A DNA stretch of 17,318 nucleotides from CAYHZL01 sp964361075 (lineage in GTDB: Bacteria; Bacteroidota; Ignavibacteria; UBA10030; UBA8401), in NCBI GenBank assembly GCA_964361075.1, contig CAYHZL010000062.1, forward strand, positions 1-17,318, written 5' to 3'. The position numbers and the translations under genes were made by a program. Under the pieces are notes generated by a model. That model worked only from the letters and a program-made list of their open reading frames with translations, was not told the DNA's origin and did not search any database. How positions within the stretch are numbered: the first letter of the stretch is position 1; every line of letters begins with the position of its first letter. Below are positions 8,287-15,134 of the stretch, one piece after another.

Positions 8287-8426
8287 AGGACGGTTCTATA
8301 AATTGAAAAAAAAATTTCTCGCAAAAACGCGAAGTCGCAAAGTATTGATTTTATTATGTTTTAATAGTTGTTTTCTTTGCGCCTTTGCGACTTGGCGGTG
8401 AAATAATGAATTTTTAGAACTGCCCT
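8287..8426. mobile_element. MITE-like element with nested inverted repeats
   Basis: Outer ends AGGACGGTTCTATAAATT (8287-8304) and AATTTTTAGAACTGCCCT (8409-8426) are inverted repeats matching at 15 of 18. Inside, CGCGAAGTCGCAAAG (8328-8342) pairs with CTTTGCGACTTGGCG (8383-8397) at 14 of 15. The whole could fold into a long hairpin. No target duplication is clear and no coding sequence is present. It ends 5 bases before the stop codon of the His-rich gene on the minus strand, so it lies between that gene and the pump gene and would be transcribed with them. Confidence 0.6.
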
Positions 8427-8431
8427 AAAGA

Positions 8432-8860
8432 TTAGGAAAGATGTGAAAAAGGAGGATCTGATCCTGAAGAATGAAATGATGTGCCGTCGAGCGGTGCATA
8501 CTGACGGCTATCAAAATGTTGTTGAGGGAGAGATTGATGATATAGTAAAAAAACCGTAGTAACAAAGATTGACTCTGGAGAGAGTTGTTTAGCAAACGAA
8601 CACTGAATTGTATTGATCCGAGTTTGAGTTGCTGTCAAATACACTGTGGCTACAAAATGATGATGACCTTCAAAATGGTGAAAAGATACGTGATCAGGTT
8701 GATCGTTTGATGTCGCCTCATGGACATGCACGGTTATTTTGTCGTGAAGCGTGAGAGCAGAATGAATGTGTATTCCATTGCCAAAAACCAACGTGGCAAT
8801 GTAAGCAAACAACGCTATGTAGCGAATAACAATTTTGGGTATAGTTCTGGTTAATTTCAT
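8432..8860 (-). CDS. His-rich exported or membrane-anchored protein, putative metal binding
   Basis: A 142-aa protein with basic residues and then a hydrophobic helix at about 11-27, which could be a signal peptide or anchor. The following region has 11 His among residues 31-68, including GIHIH, VHVHE, FHHFEG and GHHHF, a pattern suited to binding Zn, Cu, Co or Ni in the periplasm. A weaker hydrophobic stretch lies at about 96-107 and the tail is Ser/Pro-rich. I do not recognise a named family. Its position at the head of the metal-efflux cluster on the same strand suggests a metal sensor, buffer or accessory factor; this is inference from composition and context. The start at 8860 lacks a clear Shine-Dalgarno, but no better start fits. 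A MITE-like element separates it from the pump gene, so cotranscription is uncertain. Confidence 0.75.
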   Translation of the reverse strand: MKLTRTIPKIVIRYIALFAYIATLVFGNGIHIHSALTLHDKITVHVHEATSNDQPDHVSFHHFEGHHHFVATVYLTATQTRINTIQCSFAKQLSPESIFVTTVFLLYHQSLPQQHFDSRQYAPLDGTSFHSSGSDPPFSHLS

Positions 8861-8902
8861 ATGGGTTATAATATATTAAATAGAAATGGAATTGCAAAAC
8901 AA

Positions 8903-8919
8903 ATTACAATTGTTGTAAT
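8903..8919. promoter_or_regulatory. 17-nt palindrome upstream of the His-rich gene (candidate operator)
   Basis: ATTACAA-TTG-TTGTAAT is a perfect dyad with 7-bp arms, centred about 50 bases upstream of the His-rich gene start at 8860. Its place at the head of a metal-resistance cluster suits a metalloregulator site. No regulator gene of that kind is in the window. It overlaps the 5' edge of the receiver remnant on the other strand. Confidence 0.4.
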
Positions 8920-9161
8920 ACGGCACTGGAAATTTTTCCTGATCTCATCCTTTGCGATATTATTATGCTGAAAATGGATGGCTACCAGGTGCTGAAAGCA
9001 TTGCGCGAAAATACCGATAACGCTTTAACTCCCTTCATTTTATTACTTCAAAATCAGAAATGACGGTCTTACGCCATAACATGTGGCTTGGCGCCGATAA
9101 TTATATTATTCAACACCTTTTTTCCCTTCACTCTATTAAATCTGATTCTCATTTCTACTGA
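8914..9161 (+). pseudogene. Decayed response-regulator receiver domain
   Basis: The plus-strand frame from 8914 reads NTALEIFPDLILCD and then IIMLKMDGYQVLKALREN, continuing to TPFILL near 9045. This is the classic receiver pattern around the phosphoacceptor Asp and the MDGYEVL turn. That frame stops at 9061. A different frame from 9048 carries on the same fold, SKSEMTVLRHNMWLGADNYI, which matches the expected alpha4-beta5 region (normally GADDYIxKPF). One frameshift near 9045 therefore broke the gene. The conserved Lys of KPF is also lost (IIQHLF). The N-terminal first beta strand with its acidic pair and any output domain are missing. It lies between the divergent His-rich and mmsA genes. 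The rest of 8861-9295 holds only the palindrome at 8903-8919 and the mmsA leader. Confidence 0.75.
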
Positions 9162-9295
9162 CAAACCATACAGAGTGACAGAAGGATGAGTGAGACATAA
9201 ATAATCAGCAAGAAAAGTTGCATCTCATTGTTTCCCTCACTACTTTTTTGAAAATACGTTTCTTATTTCAAGTGCAATAATCAAGGACAACACCT

Positions 9296-10753
9296 ATGTC
9301 AACAGAAACACTTCATAACTATATCAGCGGCGTATGGAAGCCGGCATACGAACAAAAAACACTTCCCGTTGAAAATCCATCGACAGGTGAAATAATTTCC
9401 ACTGTTCCGCTTTCCGGAATGAAAGAAGTTGACGAGGCGGTGAAAGCAGCAGAGAAAGCATTCCCTGCTTGGTCGTCGCTTACAACGAAAGAACGCACAC
9501 AGGTTTTTTTCCGTTACAGAATGTTGTTGGAAAAACATTCGCAGGAACTTGCGGAACTTATTCATAAAGAAAATGGAAAAATCTTGAGTGAGGCAATGGC
9601 GGAAGTTGATAAGAGCATCGAAATAACTGAGTTTGCCTGTTCAATGCCACAATTAAGTTACGGAGAAATTTTGGAAGTGAGCAAAGGTGTTGAATGCCGT
9701 ATAGATAGATTTCCGGTAGGAGTCGTTGCGTGTATTACACCATTTAATTTTCCGGCAATGGTTCCAAACTGGACCATTCCCAACGCACTGGTACTTGGAA
9801 ACACGATGATATTAAAACCATCCGAAGTTGTTCCATTAAGTGCGTGCCGCATTGCAGAATTGTTAAAAGAAGCCGGACTGCCAGATGGAGTTTTCAATAT
9901 TGTTCACGGCGGACAAGCAACGGTTGAAACATTGTGCGATCATCCCGGAATTCAAGCGATTACGTTTGTTGGATCAACAAAAGTTGCAAAGATTGTATAT
10001 GCACGCGCGACATCGCATCTCAAACGTGCGTTGTGCCTTGGCGGCGCAAAAAATCATCTCATCGTTCTTCCCGATGCGCACGAAGAGATGACGGCATCAA
10101 ATGTTGCAGCGTCAATGAGCGGTTGTGCGGGACAGCGCTGCATGGCAGCATCGGCTATGGTCGCAGTCGGATCGGTTGACCATATCATTGAAAAAATATG
10201 TGATGAAGCGAGAAAAATTATTCCGGGAATAAACCTTGGTGCAGTAATTTCAAAATCTGCAAAGGAGCGCATCGAACGGTACATCACTGAAGCAGAGCAA
10301 CAAGGCGCAAAAATTTTAGTTGACGGACGCGGCGCAAAAGTTGATGGAAAAGAAAACGGGCATTATGTTGGTCCAACAGTAATTGATTTTGTAAAACCGG
10401 AAATGAACATTGCTCAGGAAGAAGTCTTCGGTCCGGTGCTTTCTATTCTTCGTGCGAAAGATGTTGATGAAGCGTTAAAAATTGAAAATGCATCGCCGTA
10501 TGGAAATGCGGCATCTGTCTTTACACAAAGCGGCGGTATGGCGCGGTATGTTGTTGAACATGCCAGCGCCGGAATGGTTGGAGTAAATATCGGCGTACCT
10601 GTTCCGCGCGAACCATTTTCTTTTGGCGGATGGAATGAATCAAAATTTGGTGCGGGAGATATTACAGGAAAAAGTTCGATTGAATTCTTCACAAAACCAA
10701 AAAAAACCACAACGAAGTGGAATCCGGAAGGCAAAGTGAATTGGATGAGTTGA
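9296..10753 (+). CDS. mmsA: Methylmalonate-semialdehyde dehydrogenase (CoA-acylating)
   Basis: A 485-aa aldehyde-dehydrogenase-superfamily enzyme. It oxidises methylmalonate semialdehyde (and malonate semialdehyde) with NAD and CoA to propionyl-CoA (or acetyl-CoA) and CO2, late in valine, thymine or inositol breakdown, in the cytoplasm. The fold markers are PFNFP (Asn151), the cofactor-binding LKPSE (Lys174) and GSTKVA (226-231), and the catalytic Cys282 in GCAGQRCMAAS. The usual general-base Glu of ALDHs (ELGGK) is replaced: the sequence reads LGGAKNH (248-254), a hallmark of the MmsA/IolA subfamily. Length is normal. AAGGA lies 8 bases before ATG 9296. It stands alone, with its own terminator at 10813, and no inositol or valine pathway genes are adjacent. 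Subfamily call is strong; which pathway it serves is open. Confidence 0.94.
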   Translation: MSTETLHNYISGVWKPAYEQKTLPVENPSTGEIISTVPLSGMKEVDEAVKAAEKAFPAWSSLTTKERTQVFFRYRMLLEKHSQELAELIHKENGKILSEAMAEVDKSIEITEFACSMPQLSYGEILEVSKGVECRIDRFPVGVVACITPFNFPAMVPNWTIPNALVLGNTMILKPSEVVPLSACRIAELLKEAGLPDGVFNIVHGGQATVETLCDHPGIQAITFVGSTKVAKIVYARATSHLKRALCLGGAKNHLIVLPDAHEEMTASNVAASMSGCAGQRCMAASAMVAVGSVDHIIEKICDEARKIIPGINLGAVISKSAKERIERYITEAEQQGAKILVDGRGAKVDGKENGHYVGPTVIDFVKPEMNIAQEEVFGPVLSILRAKDVDEALKIENASPYGNAASVFTQSGGMARYVVEHASAGMVGVNIGVPVPREPFSFGGWNESKFGAGDITGKSSIEFFTKPKKTTTKWNPEGKVNWMS

Positions 10754-10812
10754 GGTTGAATGTCCGTGGTTTATTGGTTCATGTTTTAAGTTTCATGTTT
10801 CAAGATTCAGGT

Positions 10813-10848
10813 AAAAAGCCTCGTTTGATTTTAGACGAGGCTTTTTGT
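10813..10848 (+). terminator. Rho-independent terminator of mmsA
   Basis: Stem AAAAAGCCTCG (10813-10823) pairs perfectly with CGAGGCTTTTT (10836-10846), which ends in a T-run. It lies about 60 bases after the mmsA stop codon. Confidence 0.88.
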
Positions 10849-10896
10849 TATCATCCATATAATTTTGTTCAAAAAAAGACTGCTTGATTTTTATAC

Positions 10897-10919
10897 CATA
10901 TTTGATATATTGATATATG
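10897..10919 (+). promoter_or_regulatory. AT-rich dyad over the higB start (candidate antitoxin operator)
   Basis: The stretch CATATTTGATAT followed by ATTGATATATG is a partly palindromic AT repeat (ATAT/GATATAT units) that runs into the higB start codon. Toxin-antitoxin operons of this family are usually repressed by the antitoxin at such sites near the start. There is no Shine-Dalgarno before the toxin start, so expression may be weak or leaderless. The site is a candidate only. Confidence 0.35.
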
Positions 10920-11246
10920 AAGTTTAATGTCGACTTACTCGATTCTGCTGTAGAATTTATCCTTCAACAGCCGATAAAGATGCAGGCAAAAATCCAAAGG
11001 ACGATCAATCTATTGGAAGAATTTGGATGGCAACTCCCTGAACCTCATTCAAAGAAATTAACGGGCATAAAGGACTTATACGAACTGCGTGTAAAAATTG
11101 GCACCAACATTTGCAGGTTATTCTACTTTCATTGGAAAGAGAAAACATATATCGTCACATCAGGATATGTAAAAAAAACCAACAAAACAGACAAGAATGA
11201 AATTGAACGGGCAATAAGATTGATGAAACAAATAAAAGGAGAATAA
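10917..11246 (+). CDS. higB: HigB/RelE-superfamily toxin (Gp49-like)
   Basis: A 109-aa basic protein of the HigB-like, phage Gp49-type branch of the RelE/ParE superfamily; members are ribosome-dependent mRNA interferases. The central block SKKLTGIKDLYELRVK (45-60), with the L-x-E-L-R core at 54-58, and the following CRLFYF (66-71) and GYVKKTNKT (83-91) are the family's typical strands and basic residues. Length is normal. The start at 10917 is the only Met before residue 22 and removing it would cut the first strand. It precedes the antitoxin by one base, which is the toxin-first order usual for HigBA. Catalytic details for this subfamily vary, so activity cannot be proven here. Confidence 0.9.
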   Translation: MKFNVDLLDSAVEFILQQPIKMQAKIQRTINLLEEFGWQLPEPHSKKLTGIKDLYELRVKIGTNICRLFYFHWKEKTYIVTSGYVKKTNKTDKNEIERAIRLMKQIKGE

Positions 11247-11247
11247 A

Positions 11248-11553
11248 ATGCAAAAAATCAAAACAACAAATTCTCGGGATTTACTGAAGAAGCAATTGAA
11301 AAATCCTCAATTCAAAAAGGAGTATGACGCACTCGCAAAAGAATTTACCATTGCAAAAGAAATTATTGAACTGCGCACAAAAGCAAACATTACTCAGAAA
11401 CAACTTGCGGAACTCTCCGGTACATCTCAACCGGCAATTGCACGATTGGAATCGGGAGAACATCAGCAGTTATCACTTTCGTTTTTACGCCGCGTAGGGA
11501 AAGCGTTAGGAGTTGTTCCGGAAATTCGTTTCAGAAAAATAAATGCTGTGTAA
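11248..11553 (+). CDS. higA: HigA-type antitoxin with XRE helix-turn-helix
   Basis: A 101-aa DNA-binding antitoxin. Residues about 39-92 form an XRE/Cro-C1 HTH: IIELRTKANITQKQLAELSG, then TSQPAIARLESG (recognition helix), then LRRVGKALGV. The N-terminal 35 residues are charged helix, expected to bind the toxin. It follows the toxin after one spacer base, with GGAG in the toxin's last codons serving as ribosome binding site, so translation is probably coupled. It is expected to repress its own promoter. Its stop codon (11551-11553) lies only two bases before the inverted repeat of a MITE-like element. Confidence 0.92.
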   Translation: MQKIKTTNSRDLLKKQLKNPQFKKEYDALAKEFTIAKEIIELRTKANITQKQLAELSGTSQPAIARLESGEHQQLSLSFLRRVGKALGVVPEIRFRKINAV

Positions 11554-11626
11554 AGGTAACTACTCACCCCAAAAAAATATCAGGTGTAAAATCGTTGAAA
11601 CGATTTATATCTTTGTGTTCGATTTT

Positions 11627-11676
11627 GTAACCCACGACTTTCCCAACGGGATGGCTTCGCCAAAGTCGTGGGTTAC
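11627..11676. repeat. REP-like hairpin inside MITE copy 1
   Basis: GTAACCCACGACTTT (11627-11641) pairs perfectly over 15 bp with 11662-11676. The loop contains GGGATGGCTTCGCC, also present in the hairpin at 167-222. The two loci thus share a dispersed repeat. Confidence 0.75.
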
Positions 11677-11741
11677 TGCCAAACAAAATCCATCGCAAAC
11701 CATTTCAATGGTTTCAAATATTTTAAAAGTTTAATCTGTAA

Positions 11742-11767
11742 ATACCTGCCTGATGGCAGACAGGTAT
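11742..11767. repeat. Short palindrome with CCTGCCTG/CAGACAGG arms
   Basis: ATACCTGCCTG and CAGACAGGTAT match at 10 of 11 positions around the 4-base loop ATGG. It lies inside MITE copy 1 and may be a further dispersed repeat. Confidence 0.6.
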
Positions 11768-11897
11768 GGCTATGTTTTTCCTTTGTGTTTTTATAGGAAA
11801 TCATTTGAAACATTTATCACGCTGAGTAGTTACGATAAAGTTTCATCCGAAGCACTATCGCCACACTTTTGCAAAAACCCGTGTTAACAGCCGTTTT

Positions 11898-12632
11898 TTA
11901 TAATCCATTCTTCATAATCTTGTCCGCAAGTGATGGCGAAATTCGTTGTATAAGCCTTAGTAGTTTAGTCTTACCGATATTGCTTTCAAGTTTATCGTTT
12001 TGAAAGTTTCTTAGAAACTCATCAACTAATTGTTTTGGTGTAATTTTTCCTTTTCCACGTCCTTCTGTCATTGCTGTGTCAACAAGTGGTGGAATAATTT
12101 CAAATACCTTAACATTGGTGTGTTCGAGTTGGTAACGTAATGCTTTTGTAATATTATGAATTGCAGATTTTGTTCCGCAATAAACTGAAGCAGATTTTTT
12201 TGGAGCATAAATAAGTCCTGATGATACATTGACTATAGCTGCATTTGGCTTGCTTAATAAAATCGGAAGAAGTCCATAAATCAAATGCAAAGGACTAATT
12301 AGATTTACCGTTATCTCGTTTAAGATTTTTGTATATCCGTCTTTTTCGTCTGCAAAAAAATAATTGTCTTGAATGCCAGCGTTGTTGATTAAAATGTTGA
12401 TGTCCGAAAATTCAGAAAGGCATTTGTCAATAAAAGTTTTTACAGAAGTTGTGTAGCCAAGATTGCAAACTATTCCAGTAACTTTCGGAAAGTTTTTTTG
12501 CAATTTGTCAATATTGGATTGACTGCTTGATGTAACAATAATTTTGTTGCCGTCATATAATTGTCGAAGTAGCTCAAGTCCAATACCCGAAGTCCCACCG
12601 GTCAATACAATAATGTTACCATTACGTTTCAT
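11898..12632 (-). CDS. Short-chain dehydrogenase/reductase (DltE-like)
   Basis: A 244-aa classical SDR with an NAD(P)-binding Rossmann fold. The glycine motif TGGTSGIG is at 11-18, NNAG at 83-86, the catalytic Ser in NVSSG (137-138) and Y151-x3-K155 in VYCGTKSA. The tail region, IIPPLVDTAMT and then KITPKQLVDEFL, resembles the DltE-like SDRs of Bacteroidota. Substrate unknown. It starts 11 bases after the TonB-dependent receptor stops and takes an AAGG for its ribosome from the receptor's last bases, so the two genes are likely cotranscribed. The stretch after its stop (11834-11897) contains a palindrome-like ACACTTTTGCAAAAACCCGTGT but no clear terminator. Confidence 0.9.
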   Translation of the reverse strand: MKRNGNIIVLTGGTSGIGLELLRQLYDGNKIIVTSSSQSNIDKLQKNFPKVTGIVCNLGYTTSVKTFIDKCLSEFSDINILINNAGIQDNYFFADEKDGYTKILNEITVNLISPLHLIYGLLPILLSKPNAAIVNVSSGLIYAPKKSASVYCGTKSAIHNITKALRYQLEHTNVKVFEIIPPLVDTAMTEGRGKGKITPKQLVDEFLRNFQNDKLESNIGKTKLLRLIQRISPSLADKIMKNGL

Positions 12633-12643
12633 AAATGTGAACC

Positions 12644-15034
12644 TTAAAAAGTATAGCGTATAGTTGGCACTGGGAAGAAACCAATTTGATATTCGTTTGA
12701 AATTGTGTTACTCTGCCTGTTGTATCCTTGCCTGAAGATATTCTGATTGTTTGTGGTATTTTGTAAATCAAGGGCAATCTCAAGCGACGAATTCTTAAAT
12801 TCTTTTCTGTAAGCCAATTTCACATCAAGCCTTAAATAAGGTGTTTGCCTTTCTGAAAATGCTCGTTGTGTATCCTCAACAGCATCGCCTGTTGCCTGCG
12901 ATGCAGTCAGGTTTAAGGGCGTGAAATATCGGCCACTCGTGGTTGTAAATCTTACACTTAATGCCAAAACATCACCTTGTTCATTTAATTTCCATTCCTT
13001 GCCACCTAACAGGTTTAGTACATAGTTGGTGTTAAAGGCTGTGTTTCTCTCAATACCATCAGAGCCTTTGTATTTAGAGTCGAATAGCGAACCTGTAATT
13101 AAAAAGTAGAATCCTTCATTTAAATATCTTTCAACTGTTAAATCAATGCCATAGTTTTGGCCTGTTCCGTTGTTCACCAAATCAGATTGATCAACTGGGG
13201 CAAGATTGGAACCCTCATTCATAATACTGAATGATGAAGCATACTGATGCACAGGCATTTTATCAAGATACTGATAATACCCTTCTAATTTTAAAACTGT
13301 AATTTCTCCAAGATTTAGATCATAACCTAAAACAAAATGGTTGCTTCTTGAAAAATCAAGATTCAGGTTAGTTCTTTCTCCGGCTGGGTTCTGTACAAAA
13401 TAATTGTAAGCACCTTGCGCTTGTTGATGTAAGCCATATCCAAAATTAACTGAAGATTTATCAGTTAATTGATAGCGTAAACCAAAACGAGGCTCCAGTA
13501 CAATTTGATTATTGATATTCAGGTGTTGCGCATGCAAACCTGTGTTCACTGTGGTTCTATTGCCTATCCGGTACTTCCAGCTTATATAACCCTGAGACAA
13601 TACTAAATCGTCTTTAAAATCAGCCCAGATACGCTCACGACCCTGATATACTTTTTTCCTAAATATATCAGTTACGCTGTAATCCGTATTCATACCAAAA
13701 TAAAAACTACTCTTCGCACTGAATTTATGGGTTACGTTAGCTGCAGCAGAATATTTTGTGCTATTGAATGTTGCATCGGTTTTTAAAAAAATTGGCTTAC
13801 CCGGTTGGTATACAGCTATTGAATCTTCTCTGTATAATTGTTCGGCACGGCTAACACCCGTTGTAAATATGGCAAATGTTTTTGAGGATAATGGAGTTTC
13901 AAATGAAGCCCCGGCAATGCCTGTTGTGAACTTTGGATACAAATTTTGGTCAATTCTGCCATAGTAGTTTGTTTTACTTGTATCCACATCTTTACCTAAT
14001 AAATCAATACGGCTGGTACCGCCTAAAGCGAAGAAGGTGAGTTTAGATGAATTTTTCATCGGAACAGCAACCTTCATATTTAAATCCTGATAGAATGGTG
14101 GACAGTCGGTGCCAATCTCAACACCTAAGTTTTTCATTAAACCCAAGGCAGTGTAACGGTAGTTGATAAGATATGATGCTTCGCTTTCTTTTGATAATGG
14201 TCCTTCAGCGCCTAACTCAAAACCGTTGAAACCCAACTGGCTCAAAAATTCATGTTTTTCGTTGTTACCTTCACGCAAACGTAAGTCGAATACGCCGGCA
14301 GTGGCATTTCCATATTGAGACGGGAATGCACTAGTAAAAAAATCCGATTTGCTTAACACATTATTGTTAAGCATACTTACTACCCCACCAGTACTATAGG
14401 TAGAACCATAGTGATTGGGATTAGGTATATTAATACCTTCCAACTGCCACAATACGCCTAACGGCGAATTACCTCTTACAACAATATCATTTCTTGAATC
14501 ATTGTTTGCCACTACTCCGGCAAAGTTTGCAGCCATTTTGCTTGGGTCGCCCAAAGAGCCTGCATATAATTTTGTCTCTGCTACGTTGAACGATCGAGCG
14601 CTTACAGTTGTAATTGGGTTATTGGTAACTTTAGGGTCTTCATCCCTACTGTAAACAATAGTTACTTCATCGAGTGTTAATGTTTTTTCTACTAACTGAA
14701 AGTTAGCTATAACTTCTTTACCCGCAGTTACGATTACATCTGTGTTGGTTTGTGTTTCATAGCCAACAGATGAAACCCGAATTGTTTGCATTCCTAAGGG
14801 AACGTTTGATATTTTATAGTAGCCATCGGCATCAGTAGTACTTCCAATGGTCGTACCTATAATAAACACGTTAGCACCAATTATAGGTTGTTGGGTTACC
14901 TGTTCAATTATCCTTCCTTTGATCGTCTGAGAAGATAGTGAGGACTGAGCAAATGATTGATTGGCTGCTAAAGAAATAAAACCAATTAGTAAAGCCGCTA
15001 AGCCTTTAAGACTGTTTCTGTTTGAATATGCCAT
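12644..15034 (-). CDS. TonB-dependent outer-membrane receptor with carboxypeptidase-like N-terminal domain
   Basis: A 796-aa protein using ATG 15034. Residues 1-30 are a signal peptide (ending NQSFAQ), followed by a CarboxypepD_reg-like Ig-fold domain (about 35-110; TIKGRIIEQVTQQPIIGANV and DADGYYKISNVPLG), then a plug (about 140-260; IVVRGNSPLGVLWQLEGINI) and a 22-strand-type barrel ending in an aromatic C-terminus, IRYTF. The longer frame to 15088 uses a TTG that overlaps the -7 promoter box, so it would not be in the transcript; ATG 15034 has AAAGGAG upstream. No SusD partner follows, so it is not a glycan SusCD pair. Ligand unknown (siderophore, metal complex, peptide or other). The next gene, an SDR, may process the imported compound. 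Confidence 0.9.
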   Translation of the reverse strand: MAYSNRNSLKGLAALLIGFISLAANQSFAQSSLSSQTIKGRIIEQVTQQPIIGANVFIIGTTIGSTTDADGYYKISNVPLGMQTIRVSSVGYETQTNTDVIVTAGKEVIANFQLVEKTLTLDEVTIVYSRDEDPKVTNNPITTVSARSFNVAETKLYAGSLGDPSKMAANFAGVVANNDSRNDIVVRGNSPLGVLWQLEGINIPNPNHYGSTYSTGGVVSMLNNNVLSKSDFFTSAFPSQYGNATAGVFDLRLREGNNEKHEFLSQLGFNGFELGAEGPLSKESEASYLINYRYTALGLMKNLGVEIGTDCPPFYQDLNMKVAVPMKNSSKLTFFALGGTSRIDLLGKDVDTSKTNYYGRIDQNLYPKFTTGIAGASFETPLSSKTFAIFTTGVSRAEQLYREDSIAVYQPGKPIFLKTDATFNSTKYSAAANVTHKFSAKSSFYFGMNTDYSVTDIFRKKVYQGRERIWADFKDDLVLSQGYISWKYRIGNRTTVNTGLHAQHLNINNQIVLEPRFGLRYQLTDKSSVNFGYGLHQQAQGAYNYFVQNPAGERTNLNLDFSRSNHFVLGYDLNLGEITVLKLEGYYQYLDKMPVHQYASSFSIMNEGSNLAPVDQSDLVNNGTGQNYGIDLTVERYLNEGFYFLITGSLFDSKYKGSDGIERNTAFNTNYVLNLLGGKEWKLNEQGDVLALSVRFTTTSGRYFTPLNLTASQATGDAVEDTQRAFSERQTPYLRLDVKLAYRKEFKNSSLEIALDLQNTTNNQNIFRQGYNRQSNTISNEYQIGFFPVPTIRYTF

Positions 15035-15085
15035 GATCTGTATGACTCCTTTGTAAAAAGTATTTATTTGTATAATTTCTTTTAA

Positions 15086-15116
15086 CAAAGATATTCAACA
15101 GACAACAGCTATCCAA
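15086..15116 (-). promoter_or_regulatory. Bacteroidota-type promoter for the TonB-dependent receptor
   Basis: On the minus strand TTG (15116-15114), a 20-base spacer and TATCTTTG (15093-15086) match the known TTG / TAnnTTTG promoter pattern of Bacteroidota. Transcription would start near 15079, about 45 bases before ATG 15034. The site lies between the Crp-like gene stop and the receptor. Confidence 0.65.
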
Positions 15117-15134
15117 TTACATATGTAAAGAAAT

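Larger units (their letters stand above)
11556..11833. mobile_element. IS66-type MITE candidate, copy 1
   Basis: A 278-bp interval bounded by perfect 11-bp inverted ends GTAACTACTCA (11556-11566) and TGAGTAGTTAC (11823-11833), the same as the element at 15833-16397. There is no coding sequence. The flanks, TGTAAAG before and GATAAAG after, agree at 5 of 7 positions, perhaps a decayed target duplication. The interior holds hairpins at 11591-11604, 11627-11676, 11698-11716 and 11742-11767. Ends starting with GTAA fit the IS66 family, by family knowledge. It begins 2 bases after the antitoxin stop codon. Confidence 0.7.

Noticed and set aside
12640..12655. TGAACCTTAAAAAGT shared with the end of the element at 2167-2297
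   Set aside because: Here it is explained by the receptor's last codons (act ttt taa) plus the SDR ribosome site; no second end is nearby.
12644..15088. Longer TonB-dependent receptor starting at 15088
   Set aside because: The start is a TTG inside the -7 promoter box and adds 18 residues before a normal signal peptide.
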